Origin: Leifsonia sp. PS1209
Lineage (GTDB): Bacteria; Actinomycetota; Actinomycetes; Actinomycetales; Microbacteriaceae
Length of the DNA stretch: 64,000 nucleotides
Assembly (NCBI RefSeq): GCF_012317045.1
Contig: NZ_CP051154.1
Coordinates: forward strand, 1,178,001 to 1,242,000
Reading direction: 5' to 3'
This document shows, piece after piece, positions 1 to 8,972 of the stretch. Positions within the stretch are counted from its first letter, which is position 1. Every line of letters begins with the position of its first letter. Under the pieces are notes generated by a model. The model was not told where the DNA came from. It saw only the letters and a program-made list of their open reading frames with translations, and made no database searches. Both the position numbers and the translations under genes were made by a program.

Positions 1-295
1 CGCGGAACGCGAGCTGCAGGGAGCGCAGGCCGTCGCGGAGGCTGCGGGCGTGCTGGTCGCCGAGGTGAGCCGCGCTCGCGGTGACCAGGCCGGCGAGGGC
101 GTCGATGAGCTTGCGGGCCTCGTCGAGGTCGGTCTGCGCATCCGGGTCGTCTGCCAGTCCGCACTTGACCGCCGCGGCGCTCATCAGGTGCACAGCGGTG
201 GTCGTGATGACCTCGACGGCGGGCACTTCGGAGATGTCGCGGGTGGCCGCGCTGACGTCGTCGGTGTCGTCGAAGACGTGGGGTGTGTCGCTCAC
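1..295 (-). CDS. DUF1844 family protein (3' part cut by window edge)
   Basis: The visible 98 residues begin MSDTPHVFDDTDD and contain an alpha-helical stretch (AVEVITTTAVHLMSAAAVK, then DEARKLIDALAGLVTAS) typical of DUF1844, a short actinobacterial family of unknown function usually found divergent from or next to infC. The GTG start at 295 follows AGAGGAAA six bases upstream, a good ribosome binding site. The C-terminus lies outside the window. It is transcribed away from the infC operon, so the two share the 296-563 intergenic region. The function is unknown; the assignment rests on the helical pattern and the conserved position. Confidence 0.75.
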   Translation of the reverse strand, partial: MSDTPHVFDDTDDVSAATRDISEVPAVEVITTTAVHLMSAAAVKCGLADDPDAQTDLDEARKLIDALAGLVTASAAHLGDQHARSLRDGLRSLQLAFR

Positions 296-563
296 TGCTT
301 TCCTCTGTTAGAATCGTTCGGGCTCCGGGACATCTGTCTCGGTACGAAAGTGGAGATTCCTCCCACCCGCGCTTGACCGCTTTATTAGGTTACCGGGTTG
401 TTGCACTCCGCCAACGCGCGCAAGCGCGGGGGTAGTCAGGGTGCTGTACCAGGCCTGCGAGAAATCGCGGGAATGCGTTGGTGCGTGGAAAATCCTCTTT
501 CGCCGGTGTCGTCACCCGACGAGATCGCGGCCGCGAAGTATCGCTTGATCAGAGGAGAAAAGC
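296..563 (+). promoter_or_regulatory. infC operon leader and divergent intergenic region
   Basis: This is 268 bases without a convincing ORF between the divergent DUF1844 and infC genes. A small perfect hairpin CGCGC-GCAA-GCGCG lies at 415-428, with a GNRA-type tetraloop. A TTGACC box is at 373-378, but no well-spaced -10 was found, so the infC promoter is not placed. Long leaders before infC-rpmI-rplT can be sites of L20 or IF3 control in other bacteria; whether this one is regulated cannot be seen. Confidence 0.4.
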
Positions 564-1219
<656 letters not shown>

Positions 1220-1220
<1 letters not shown>

Positions 1221-1414
1221 TGCCCAAGCAGAAGACCCACTCCGGGGCCAAGAAGCGTTTCAAGATCACCGGAAGCGGCAAGGTCATGAAGCAGCAGGCC
1301 GGGATGCGCCACAACCTGGAGGTCAAGTCCAGCGACCGCAAGCGTCGCCTCAACCAGGAGCAGGTCGTTCCCGAGGTGGATGCCAAGGTCATCCGCCGCA
1401 TGCTCGGCAAGTAA
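1220..1414 (+). CDS. rpmI: 50S ribosomal protein L35
   Basis: A 64-residue basic protein, [20 protein letters not shown] onward, with the L35 signature K(T/M)HSGAKKRF and the usual length. L35 is a late-assembly component of the large ribosomal subunit. The ATG overlaps the infC TAA by one base (TAATG), so translation is probably coupled to infC. It belongs to the universal infC-rpmI-rplT operon. Confidence 0.97.
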
Positions 1415-1447
1415 CCCCACCCGACTTTTTAAGGAAGTAAAGAAGAC

Positions 1448-1834
1448 ATGGCAAGAGTAAAAAGGGCGGTCAACGCTCACAAGAAGCGTCGGGTCATCCT
1501 CGAGCGTGCCGAGGGCTACCGCGGACAGCGTTCGCGCCTCTACCGCAAGGCCAAGGAGCAGGTCACTCACTCGCTGGTCTACAGCTACCGTGACCGCCGT
1601 GCGCGCAAGGGCGACTTCCGCCGCCTGTGGATCCAGCGCATCAACGCCGCGAGCCGCGCGAACGGCCTCACGTACAACCGTCTGATCCAGGGCCTGGGTC
1701 TCGCGGGTGTCGAGGTCGACCGTCGCATCCTCGCCGAGCTGGCCGTCAACGAGCCCGCCACCTTCGCGGCTCTCGTGCAGACCGCCAAGAAGGCTCTCCC
1801 CGCCGACACCTCGGCGCCGAAGGCTGCTGCGTAA
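1448..1834 (+). CDS. rplT: 50S ribosomal protein L20
   Basis: 128 residues beginning [20 protein letters not shown], with the canonical [22 protein letters not shown] basic N-terminus and the globular C-terminal part ([13 protein letters not shown]). L20 binds 23S rRNA early in 50S assembly. The ATG at 1448 follows AAGGAAGTAAAGAAG. It is the last gene of the infC operon; a hairpin terminator follows 17 bases after the stop. Confidence 0.97.
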   Translation: MARVKRAVNAHKKRRVILERAEGYRGQRSRLYRKAKEQVTHSLVYSYRDRRARKGDFRRLWIQRINAASRANGLTYNRLIQGLGLAGVEVDRRILAELAVNEPATFAALVQTAKKALPADTSAPKAAA

Positions 1835-1851
1835 CTCGCACCCACCACGTC

Positions 1852-1885
1852 AGAACCCGGTCGACCATCGTGTCGGCCGGGTTCT
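1852..1885 (+). terminator. Hairpin terminator after rplT
   Basis: AGAACCCGG (1852-1860) pairs with CCGGGTTCT (1877-1885), and inside the loop CGAC can pair with GTCG. It sits between rplT and the next gene and is followed by a short pyrimidine run. It very likely ends the infC-rpmI-rplT transcript. Confidence 0.75.
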
Positions 1886-1908
1886 CTCGTTGTGCGGGCG
1901 CATCCCTC

Positions 1909-1914
1909 TAAGCT
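1909..1914 (+). promoter_or_regulatory. -10 element of a leaderless promoter (methylase gene)
   Basis: TAAGCT ends six bases before the ATG at 1921, and no Shine-Dalgarno sequence lies between them. Transcription would then begin at or next to the start codon. The same arrangement recurs before many genes in this window. Confidence 0.5.
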
Positions 1915-1920
1915 GGGGAC

Positions 1921-2736
1921 ATGCTTGACAACCCGCGCTCACCGCGCGTTCGGGCCGTCGCCAAACTCGCGAAGCGCGCCGCCAGGGCTGAGACCGGCCT
2001 GTTCCTCCTCGAAGGGCCGCAGGCCGTCGCCGAGGCTCTGTCGTTCCGTCCGGAGCTCGTGGTCGAGCTGTACGCGACGCCGACGGCGCTCGAACGGTAC
2101 AGCGACATCGGCCAGACCGCCGTGGATGCGGGTGTCGACGTCGAGTTCGTCACCGAGCAGGTGCTGGATGCGATGGCCGACACGGTCACCCCGCAGGGCT
2201 TCGTGGCCGTGTGCCGCCAGTTCCCCACCTCGGTGAAGGACATCTTCCGGGACGAGCCGCGCCTGGTCGCGGTCCTGGAGGAAGTCCGCGACCCCGGCAA
2301 CGCCGGCACGATCATCCGCGCCGCGGACTCCGCCGGCGCAGACGCCGTCGTGCTCACCGGCCGCACCGTCGACCTCTACAACCCGAAGGTGGTCCGCTCG
2401 ACCACCGGCTCGCTCTTCCACGTCCCCGTCGCCGTCGGCGCCACTCTGGACGACGTGGTTCAGCGCGCCCACAGCGCCGGACTGCAGGTGCTTGCCGCCG
2501 ACATCAAGGGCGAAGACCTTCTCGCCGCGCGCACGGACGGGCAGCTCGCCCGCCCCACCGCGTGGGTGTTCGGCAACGAGGCGCACGGCCTCGCCGACGA
2601 GCTGCTTCCCCTGGTCGACCGCGTCGTCACCGTGCCGATCTACGGCAAGGCGGAGTCGATGAACCTGGCGACCGCCGCGAGCGTGTGCCTCTACGAGTCC
2701 GCGTTCGCGCAGCGCTCGGCCGCTGTGACGGACTGA
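1921..2736 (+). CDS. SpoU/TrmH-family RNA 2'-O-methyltransferase
   Basis: 271 residues with the three SPOUT knot motifs: EEVRDPGNAGTIIRAADSAG (about 121-140), FGNEAHGL (217-224) and VPIYGKAESMNLATA (238-252). The N-terminal 100 residues form the L30e-like RNA-binding domain (LLEGPQAVAEAL). The family transfers a methyl group from SAM to ribose 2'-OH of rRNA or tRNA. Its position between rplT and pheS matches the tsnR-type methylase of mycobacteria; the exact target nucleotide cannot be read from sequence. It appears to be transcribed from its own leaderless promoter. Confidence 0.92.
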   Translation: MLDNPRSPRVRAVAKLAKRAARAETGLFLLEGPQAVAEALSFRPELVVELYATPTALERYSDIGQTAVDAGVDVEFVTEQVLDAMADTVTPQGFVAVCRQFPTSVKDIFRDEPRLVAVLEEVRDPGNAGTIIRAADSAGADAVVLTGRTVDLYNPKVVRSTTGSLFHVPVAVGATLDDVVQRAHSAGLQVLAADIKGEDLLAARTDGQLARPTAWVFGNEAHGLADELLPLVDRVVTVPIYGKAESMNLATAASVCLYESAFAQRSAAVTD

Positions 2737-2757
2737 GCGTCGTCCCGGCCAGCGACA

Positions 2758-2797
2758 CACGAACGCCCTGCGTGAATATCCACGCAGGGCGTTCGTG
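2758..2797. terminator. Bidirectional terminator between convergent genes
   Basis: A 17-bp perfect stem (2758-2774 with 2781-2797, core CGAACGCCCTGCGTG) and a 6-nt loop lie between the ends of the methylase and the leftward MFS gene. Its symmetry suits both strands. Confidence 0.85.
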
Positions 2798-2823
2798 CGT
2801 CAGTGCGTCAGTGAGTCAGAACC

Positions 2824-4335
2824 TCAGTGCGCGACGACCGGCTCGGTCGGCTCCGGTGCGTCCGCTGCCGCCCCCGCCGTGCCGCCCGGGTTGCCGAGCG
2901 ATGCCCCGTCTCCGCGGCGGCGGTAGAGCAGCGCGGACAGGATCGCGCCGAACACGAAGAACGCTGCGCCCCACCAGTACGCGGTCGCGTAGCTGTGCAC
3001 GGCGGCCTCCGCCGCCACCGAGGGGGTGGGCGGCAGGTGCGAGGCGATGTAGTCGGTCGCCGCGGTAGCCGCGAGCGTGTTGAGCAGTGCAGTGCCGATG
3101 GATCCGCCGACCTGCTGGCTGGTGTTCACCATCGCGGAGGCGACCCCGGCGAAGTGCCGGTCGACGCCGAGGGTCGCGGTCTGGATTGCCGCGGGCATGA
3201 TCGAGCCCATGCCGGTTCCGAGGATCATCAGCGCGGGCAGCACGTCGGTCGCGTAGTTGGCCGTGACGCCGAGGTGGGTCAGGTAGACCATGCCGATCGC
3301 GGCGATGGTCATGCCGATCGGCACCATCACCTTCGGCCCGAACCTGGGCACGAAGATGTTGGTCGACAGCTGGGCGGCGATCACCAGCATCACGATCATC
3401 GGCAGGAAGCCGAGGCCGGTCTGGATGGGGCTGAACTTCAGCGTGGTCTGCAGGTAGTAGGTGACGAAGAGGAAGATGCCGAACATCCCCGCCCCGGCGA
3501 TCAGGATGGACGAGTACGAGGCTCCGCGGTTGCGGTCGAGCACGATCGACAGCGGCAGCAGCGGATGTGCCGCCCTGCGCTGCCAGAGCACGAACGCGAT
3601 CAGCAGCACACCGGATGCGGCGAGCAGCCCCCAGCTCTGCGGGGAGTCCCAGCCGTCCGTCTCCGCGTTCGAGAATCCGTAGACGAGGCTGAACAGCGCG
3701 CCGGAGACGAGGATCGTGCCCGGCACGTCGAGCTTCGGCCGCGGGCCGGAGCGGGCGACGCTGCTGACGAAGATGGTCGCGCCTATGATCGCCACGATGG
3801 CGATGACGACGTTGATGTAGAGGTTCCAGCGCCAGTCGAACTGCTCGGTGAGGAAGCCGCCGAGCAGCAGGCCGACCGCGCCGCCTGCTCCGGCGATGGC
3901 TCCGAAGATGCCGAACGCGCGGGCACGCTCCTTGGGGATGGTGAACGTGGTGGTGAGCACGGCGAGGGCGGTGGGGGCGAGCAGTGCGCCGAACGCGCCC
4001 TGCAGTGCCCTGGCGCCCACGAGCATCCCGAAGCTGCCGGCGGCCCCGCCGAGGGCGGACGCCCCCGCGAAGCCGATGAGGCCGATGATGAAGGCGCGTT
4101 TGCGGCCGATGAGGTCGGAGAGCCTTCCGCCGAACAGCAGCAGGCTGCCGAAGGCGAGGGAGTATGCGGTGACGATCCACTGGCGGTCGGCGTTGCTGAA
4201 ACCGAGGTCGGCCTGTGCCGACGGGAGGGCGATGTTCACGACCGTGGAGTCGAGGACGACCATGAGCTGCGCGAGGGCGACGGTGACGAGCGTCCACCAG
4301 CGGCGGGTCGAAACGGGAGGGGGATTCTGCGACAT
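2824..4335 (-). CDS. MFS drug exporter, DHA2 (EmrB/QacA) type
   Basis: 503 residues predicted to form 14 membrane helices. It carries the DHA2 motifs: LDSTVVNIALPSAQ in helix 1 (D29), GRLSDLIGRKR (motif A, 70-80) and the antiporter motif C region ending WRWNLYINV (145-176). Such proteins export drugs or toxic compounds with the proton gradient. The ATG at 4335 has no Shine-Dalgarno sequence, but TATAGT (4343-4348 on this strand) lies 7 bases upstream, so it is probably leaderless. It is divergent from a TetR regulator, the usual arrangement for a repressed efflux pump. The substrate is unknown. The pair interrupts the otherwise conserved rplT-methylase-pheS order, suggesting insertion into the core block. 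Confidence 0.9.
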   Translation of the reverse strand: MSQNPPPVSTRRWWTLVTVALAQLMVVLDSTVVNIALPSAQADLGFSNADRQWIVTAYSLAFGSLLLFGGRLSDLIGRKRAFIIGLIGFAGASALGGAAGSFGMLVGARALQGAFGALLAPTALAVLTTTFTIPKERARAFGIFGAIAGAGGAVGLLLGGFLTEQFDWRWNLYINVVIAIVAIIGATIFVSSVARSGPRPKLDVPGTILVSGALFSLVYGFSNAETDGWDSPQSWGLLAASGVLLIAFVLWQRRAAHPLLPLSIVLDRNRGASYSSILIAGAGMFGIFLFVTYYLQTTLKFSPIQTGLGFLPMIVMLVIAAQLSTNIFVPRFGPKVMVPIGMTIAAIGMVYLTHLGVTANYATDVLPALMILGTGMGSIMPAAIQTATLGVDRHFAGVASAMVNTSQQVGGSIGTALLNTLAATAATDYIASHLPPTPSVAAEAAVHSYATAYWWGAAFFVFGAILSALLYRRRGDGASLGNPGGTAGAAADAPEPTEPVVAH

Positions 4336-4342
4336 GGAGGTC

Positions 4343-4400
4343 ACTATATACGAAACTAAGCAGTTCCGGATCTCCCAAGTTCTAAAATTAACCTTACAAT
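4343..4400. promoter_or_regulatory. Divergent promoter region, MFS exporter / TetR
   Basis: The leftward -10 TATAGT occupies 4343-4348 and the rightward -10 TACAAT occupies 4395-4400. The 58 bases are markedly AT-richer than the flanks. The TetR protein probably binds here, but no clear palindrome stands out by eye. Confidence 0.5.
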
Positions 4401-4437
4401 GGTCTGGATGGACAGCCACAACACGAAGGAAGCCGCA

Positions 4438-5085
4438 ATGACGCAGCTCGACACCGTTGACGAAACGCGGACGGCGCCCGCGAAGCTGGGCCGCAAACGC
4501 GACCACACGCGCGACCCCGAAATCCTCGCCGCCGCCCTCGACGTCTTGGCCGAGACCGGGTACGAACGAATGACGATGGACATGGTCGCCTCCCGCGCCA
4601 AGGCGGGGAAGGCCACGGTCTACCGCCGCTGGGGCTCCAAGGCCGAACTGGTCATCGAGGCCGTCGCGTGCATGAAGAAGATCGACGTCGACCAGGATGC
4701 GCTGCCGGACACCGGGACGCTCCGCGGCGACATGATCGCGATGATCAAGCCGCACAGCCTCGAAGACGCGGAGAGGAAGCTGCGCGTGATGGCCGGGCTC
4801 ATCTCGATGCTCGCGCAGGACCCCGACCTGGCGGAGGCCGTCAACGCCGCCATCGTCGAGCCCCGCGCATCCGTCAACCGGTTCTTCATGCGCAGGGCGA
4901 TCGAGCGCGGGGAGATCTCCGCGGACTGCGACATCGAGACGCTCGCGCTCGTGACGCCGTCGATGGCCTCGTACCGCACCCTCATCCTGCACAAGCCGGT
5001 GGACAGGGAGTTCCTCATCTCGCTGATCGACGGCGTGCTGCTGCCGGCGGTCGGGCTCGGTGCGCACCAGGGGAGTGCCGGCTAG
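4438..5085 (+). CDS. TetR-family transcriptional regulator
   Basis: 215 residues. The N-terminal HTH reads ILAAALDVLAETGYERMTMD then KATVYRRWGSKAELV, the standard TetR fold; the C-terminal ligand domain (about 65-215) resembles TetR_C of drug-pump repressors. It is divergent from the MFS exporter and probably represses it. The start is ambiguous: ATG 4438 has GAAGGA 7 bases upstream, while ATG 4408 lies exactly 7 bases after the -10 TACAAT and would give a leaderless form 10 residues longer. Confidence 0.88.
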   Translation: MTQLDTVDETRTAPAKLGRKRDHTRDPEILAAALDVLAETGYERMTMDMVASRAKAGKATVYRRWGSKAELVIEAVACMKKIDVDQDALPDTGTLRGDMIAMIKPHSLEDAERKLRVMAGLISMLAQDPDLAEAVNAAIVEPRASVNRFFMRRAIERGEISADCDIETLALVTPSMASYRTLILHKPVDREFLISLIDGVLLPAVGLGAHQGSAG

Positions 5086-5095
5086 CGCTGCCCAC

Positions 5096-5101
5096 TAAAC
5101 T
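5096..5101 (+). promoter_or_regulatory. -10 element of leaderless pheS promoter
   Basis: TAAACT ends eight bases before the GTG start of pheS at 5110. There is no Shine-Dalgarno sequence between, which implies a leaderless pheST transcript. Confidence 0.5.
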
Positions 5102-5109
5102 TGGGTCTC

Positions 5110-6150
5110 GTGTCTGAATCCTCCGAAATCTCCGAAGCCGCCGTCGAGGCGGCGGTCGCGTCGGCCCTCGCGGCGATCGACGCCGCGGCCGACTCGGCTG
5201 CACTCAAGGTCGTGCGCGCAGAGCACACGGCCGAGGGCTCGCCGCTCGCGCGCCTGAACGCCGCCATCCGCTCCGTGCCCAACGACCAGAAGGCCTCCGC
5301 CGGCAAACTGGTCGGCCAGGCGAGGGGAACCGTCAACCAGGCGTTCGCGGCCAAGGAGGCCCAGATCGAGCGCGAGGAGAACGAGGCTCGTCTCGCAGCG
5401 GAGGCGCTCGACGTCACCGCCCTCCCTACGCGCTGGACCCCGGGCGCCCGTCACCCGCTCTCGCTGCTGCAGGAGCGCATCGCCGACGTCTTCGTCGGCA
5501 TGGGCTGGGAGGTCGCGGAAGGCCCGGAGCTGGAGAGCGAGTGGTACAACTTCGACGCCCTCAACTTCGATGAGGACCACCCGGCGCGTGCGATGCAGGA
5601 CACCTTCTTCGTCGAGCCGACGAACGCGCACCTCGTGATGCGCACCCACACGTCTCCGGTGCAGCTGCGCGCCCTGCTGGGCAACGAGCTGCCGGTGTAC
5701 CGGATCGCGCCCGGCCGGGTGTTCCGCACGGACGAGTTCGACGCGACCCACCTTCCGGTGTTCCACCAGACGGAGGGCATCGCGGTCGACAAGGGCCTCA
5801 CGATGGCGCACCTGCGCGGCACCCTCGACCACTTCGTCAAGACGCTGTTCGGCGACGAGGCGAAGGTGCGGCTGCGCCCCAACTACTTCCCGTTCACCGA
5901 GCCGAGCGCCGAGCTCGACCTCTGGCACCCCACGTTCAAGGGCGGGGCGCGCTGGATCGAGTGGGGCGGCTGCGGCATGGTCAACCCCAACGTGCTCCGC
6001 TCGGCGGGGATCGACCCGGAGGTGTACTCGGGCTTCGCGTTCGGGATGGGCGTCGAGCGGGCGCTGATGTTCCGCAACGACGTCAAAGACATGCGTGACA
6101 TGGCCGAGGGCGATGTCCGGTTCTCTCAGCAGTTCGGAATGGTGGTCTGA
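5110..6150 (+). CDS. pheS: Phenylalanine--tRNA ligase alpha subunit
   Basis: 346 residues. An N-terminal coiled-coil of about 100 residues binds tRNA-Phe. The class II catalytic core follows, with HTSPVQ, motif 2 ([19 protein letters not shown]) and motif 3 ([10 protein letters not shown]) near the C-terminus. It charges tRNA-Phe as an alpha2-beta2 enzyme with PheT. GTG 5110 is chosen because of the leaderless -10 and because upstream sequence belongs to the promoter. The stop overlaps pheT (TGATG). Confidence 0.97.
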   Translation: MSESSEISEAAVEAAVASALAAIDAAADSAALKVVRAEHTAEGSPLARLNAAIRSVPNDQKASAGKLVGQARGTVNQAFAAKEAQIEREENEARLAAEALDVTALPTRWTPGARHPLSLLQERIADVFVGMGWEVAEGPELESEWYNFDALNFDEDHPARAMQDTFFVEPTNAHLVMRTHTSPVQLRALLGNELPVYRIAPGRVFRTDEFDATHLPVFHQTEGIAVDKGLTMAHLRGTLDHFVKTLFGDEAKVRLRPNYFPFTEPSAELDLWHPTFKGGARWIEWGGCGMVNPNVLRSAGIDPEVYSGFAFGMGVERALMFRNDVKDMRDMAEGDVRFSQQFGMVV

Positions 6151-8693
6151 TGCGCGTCCCCCTGAGTTGGCTCGGCGAGTACGTCGACCTCGAGCCGGGT
6201 ACGACCCCCGAGGAGGTCCACGCGGCCCTCGTCTCCGTCGGTCTCGAAGAGGAGGAGATCCACTCGTTCGAGATCTCCGGACCCGTCGTCGTCGGCGAGG
6301 TGCTCGACTTCGTCGAGGAGCCGCAGAGCAACGGCAAGACCATCCGGTGGTGTCAGGTGCGCGTCGCGCCGGAGGGTGAGAAGGCTGCGGACGGCGGAGA
6401 CGCCGTGCACGGCATCGTCTGCGGCGCCGGCAACTTCTTCCCCGGCGACAAGGTCGTGGTGACCCTGCCGGGCTCCGTCCTGCCCGGGCCGTTCCCGATC
6501 GCCGCCCGCAAGACGTACGGCCATGTCTCCGACGGCATGATCGCCTCCGCCCGCGAGCTGGGCCTCGGCGACGAGCACGACGGCATCCTGCGCCTCTCCA
6601 CCCTCGGGCTCGACCCCGAGGTGGGAGCGGACGCGATCGCCCTGCTCGGCCTGGACGACACCGCCGTCGAGGTCAACGTGACGCCCGACCGCGGATACGC
6701 GTTCTCGATCCGTGGCATCGCCCGCGAGTACTCGCACGCCACCGGTGCGGCGTTCCGCGACCCCGCCGACGCGGCGGGCATCCTGCCGGCCGGTGCGCAC
6801 GCGCACGGCTTCAGCGTCGCGATCGACGACAGGGCGCCGATCCGCGGCCGCTCGGGGGCGACGGTGTTCGTCACCCGCGTCGTCCGCGACGTCGACGGCT
6901 CCCGTCCGACGCCCGCGTGGATGATCGCCAGGCTCAAGCTGGCCGGCATCCGCTCCATCTCGCTCGTGGTCGACATCACCAACTACGTGATGCTCGAGCT
7001 CGGCCAGCCCATCCACGGCTACGACCTGGACAAGCTGCATGGAGGCATCGTCGTGCGCAGGGCGCACCAGGGGGAGACCCTGGTGACCCTGGACGACCAG
7101 ACCAGGACGCTGGATGCGGAAGACCTCGTCATCACGGACGACTCCGGTCCCATCGGCCTCGCCGGCGTGATGGGCGGCGCATCCACCGAGATCGGCGCAG
7201 AGACCTCGAACGTCCTGATCGAGGCCGCGAACTTCGACCCGGTGTCGATCGCGCGCACCGCGCGCAGGCACAAGCTGCCGAGCGAGGCGTCCAAGCGCTT
7301 CGAGCGCGGCGTCGACCCGCGCGTCGCCGTCGCTGCCGCCGGACGCGTCGTTCAGCTGCTCGAACAGCTCGCCGGCGGCCACGCCGACGCGCTCGGCTCC
7401 GTGCTGGATGCCGCGGAGGCTCCGGAGGCGATCCGCCTTCCCCGCACGTACATCGCCTCCCTCATCGGCGTCGAGTTCACCGACGACGAGGTGCGCGGCG
7501 CGCTCGCCGAGATCGGCGGAGCCGTCTCCGAGTCCGATGGCGACCTCGCGGTGGTCCCTCCGACCTGGCGTCCGGACCTGCGCGACAAGTCCGACCTAGC
7601 GGAGGAGGTGGCGCGCATCGTCGGCTACGACCGCATCCCGTCGGAGCTGCCCGTCGCGCCTCCCGGCCGCGGCCTGACCCGTGAGCAGAAGCTGCGCCGC
7701 GCGGTCGCGCAGACCCTCGCGGACAACGGCGCCACCGAGATCCTGGCGTTCCCGTTCGTGAGCGAGAAGGCGAACGACCTCTTCGGCTCGCCGGAGGCGG
7801 GCGGCGTCCCTGCCGTCAAGCTGGCGAACGCCCTGGATGCGACGGCGCCGTACCTGCGGACGGCCCTGCTCCCCGGCCTGGTCGACGCGGCCAAGCGCAA
7901 CCTCGCCCGCGGCCTGGTCGATCTGAGCATCTACGAGCTGGGCACCGTCTTCCGTCCGTCCGGCGACGGCCTCGGAAGCGAGACGCTCCCGCTCGGCGCT
8001 GCTCTGCCGTCCGACGACGTGCTCGCCGGGCTCAACGCCGGCATCCCGGCGCAGCCGAGGCACCTCGCCGGGCTGGTGCTCGGGCATCCCGTGCAGAAGC
8101 AGCCAGGTCAGGAGGCGATCGCCGCCGGTGTCGCCGACGCGCTCACGATGGTGGCGCAGACCGCAGCGGCGCTCGGCATCGAGGTGGACCCCGTGCAGAG
8201 CACGCACCAGGCGATGCACCCCGGCCGCACGGCGCAGCTGATCGCCCGGGGAGCAGACGGCGTCGAGGTGCCCGTCGGCTACGCGGGCGAACTGCTGCCG
8301 GCGCTGGCCGAGGAGCTCGACCTGCCGCGCGTCGTCGCGGTGTTCGAGCTCGACCTGGATGCGCTGATCGCGGTCGCGCCCGCCGACATCGTCGCCGGCA
8401 CGATCTCCGGTTTCCCCGCCGCCACCCAGGACCTCTCGCTCGTCGTGCGCCAGGAGGTTCCGGCCGGCGACGTCAAGCGTGCGGTGCGGGAGGGTGCAGG
8501 GGCGCTGCTGGAGCACATCCGGTTGGTGGACGACTACCGCGGCCACGGCCTGCCCGCCGCGCACAAGAGCCTGACGTTCGCGTTGCGGTTCCGCGCGGAC
8601 GACCGCACGCTCACCGCGGCCGAGGCCAGCGAGGCCAAGCTCGCGGGAGCGGCGCGCGCCGGGGAGCTGTTCGGAGCGCACATCCGCGACTGA
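6150..8693 (+). CDS. pheT: Phenylalanine--tRNA ligase beta subunit
   Basis: 847 residues. In order: N-terminal B1 part, an OB-fold EMAPII-like tRNA-binding domain (about 40-160, with GIVCGAGNFFPGDKVVV), the B3/B4 editing domain (about 220-390), B5, a catalytic-like core and a C-terminal FDX-ACB anticodon-binding domain (from about residue 745, FPAATQDLSLVV). It partners PheS and hydrolyses mischarged Tyr-tRNA-Phe. Its ATG overlaps the pheS stop by one base, so translation is coupled. A strong terminator follows. Confidence 0.97.
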   Translation: MRVPLSWLGEYVDLEPGTTPEEVHAALVSVGLEEEEIHSFEISGPVVVGEVLDFVEEPQSNGKTIRWCQVRVAPEGEKAADGGDAVHGIVCGAGNFFPGDKVVVTLPGSVLPGPFPIAARKTYGHVSDGMIASARELGLGDEHDGILRLSTLGLDPEVGADAIALLGLDDTAVEVNVTPDRGYAFSIRGIAREYSHATGAAFRDPADAAGILPAGAHAHGFSVAIDDRAPIRGRSGATVFVTRVVRDVDGSRPTPAWMIARLKLAGIRSISLVVDITNYVMLELGQPIHGYDLDKLHGGIVVRRAHQGETLVTLDDQTRTLDAEDLVITDDSGPIGLAGVMGGASTEIGAETSNVLIEAANFDPVSIARTARRHKLPSEASKRFERGVDPRVAVAAAGRVVQLLEQLAGGHADALGSVLDAAEAPEAIRLPRTYIASLIGVEFTDDEVRGALAEIGGAVSESDGDLAVVPPTWRPDLRDKSDLAEEVARIVGYDRIPSELPVAPPGRGLTREQKLRRAVAQTLADNGATEILAFPFVSEKANDLFGSPEAGGVPAVKLANALDATAPYLRTALLPGLVDAAKRNLARGLVDLSIYELGTVFRPSGDGLGSETLPLGAALPSDDVLAGLNAGIPAQPRHLAGLVLGHPVQKQPGQEAIAAGVADALTMVAQTAAALGIEVDPVQSTHQAMHPGRTAQLIARGADGVEVPVGYAGELLPALAEELDLPRVVAVFELDLDALIAVAPADIVAGTISGFPAATQDLSLVVRQEVPAGDVKRAVREGAGALLEHIRLVDDYRGHGLPAAHKSLTFALRFRADDRTLTAAEASEAKLAGAARAGELFGAHIRD

Positions 8694-8708
8694 TCGACCA
8701 CCCAGAGT

Positions 8709-8747
8709 GCGAGAGCGCGGCCCCGTCTGCCGGGGCCGCGCTCTCGC
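8709..8747 (+). terminator. Hairpin terminator after pheT
   Basis: A 17-bp GC-rich perfect stem (8709-8725 with 8731-8747, arm GCGAGAGCGCGGCCCCG) with a 5-nt loop, beginning 16 bases after the pheT stop. No U-tract follows, as is common for actinobacterial terminators. Confidence 0.85.
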
Positions 8748-8788
8748 GCGTTCGGCGCCCGATTTGGTGCGGAGGTGGGGAGTGACGA

Positions 8789-8794
8789 TAGGGT
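8789..8794 (+). promoter_or_regulatory. -10 element before the arginine leader ORF
   Basis: TAGGGT ends six bases before the ATG at 8801. TTGGTG (8764-8769) could be the -35, at a long spacing of 19. This places a transcription start on the small arginine-rich ORF upstream of argC. Confidence 0.5.
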
Positions 8795-8800
8795 TGGCGC

Positions 8801-8887
8801 ATGCTTTTCGTTCGGTGCATTGAGGACACGCGCTCGGCTTCCGCCGCCCGCGCCATGCGCCGACGCCTGCGCGACCGCCGAATCTAG
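8801..8887 (+). CDS. Arginine-rich leader peptide upstream of argC (candidate)
   Basis: A 28-codon ORF with nine arginine codons, six of them in the last nine positions (ending MRRRLRDRRI). It lies 85 bases before argC and starts 6 bases after a TANNNT -10, as in other leaderless genes of this window. Runs of the end-product amino acid in a short ORF ahead of its biosynthetic operon are the mark of ribosome-mediated attenuation. CCGCC in the last codons can pair with GGCGG just after the stop, giving competing structures (separate entry). The ORF may instead be chance; GC-rich DNA encodes much arginine. No coding evidence beyond context and composition is available. Confidence 0.5.
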   Translation: MLFVRCIEDTRSASAARAMRRRLRDRRI

Positions 8888-8944
8888 GCGGCGCTGGCGC
8901 GACCCTTTCCGAGGGACTCGTGGGTGCCGCCTTCGTCGAGGCCC
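8875..8944 (+). promoter_or_regulatory. Possible attenuator with alternative RNA stems before argC
   Basis: Three stems can be drawn: A, CCGCC 8875-8879 with GGCGG 8887-8891 (the leader stop codon lies in the loop and 3' arm); B, GGCGGC 8887-8892 with GCCGCC 8926-8931; C, GGGACTCG 8913-8920 with CGAGGCCC 8937-8944 (one mismatch). A and B share an arm, and B and C cannot form together without a pseudoknot. A ribosome stalled on the arginine codons would block A and favour B. Energies were not computed. Confidence 0.35.
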
Positions 8945-8972
8945 CCTGTCGTCCACTCAATAAGGTAGAAGC

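Noticed and set aside
373..391. infC promoter TTGACC...TAGGTT
   Set aside because: The spacing is only 7 bases, too short for a promoter.
2827..4359. Long rightward ORF opposite the MFS gene
   Set aside because: It is the antisense shadow of a GC-rich membrane-protein gene; its composition is low-complexity and no domain is visible.
8801..8887. Leader ORF as a RiPP or toxin peptide
   Set aside because: There are no modification or immunity genes nearby; the Arg run and position before argC fit a leader better.
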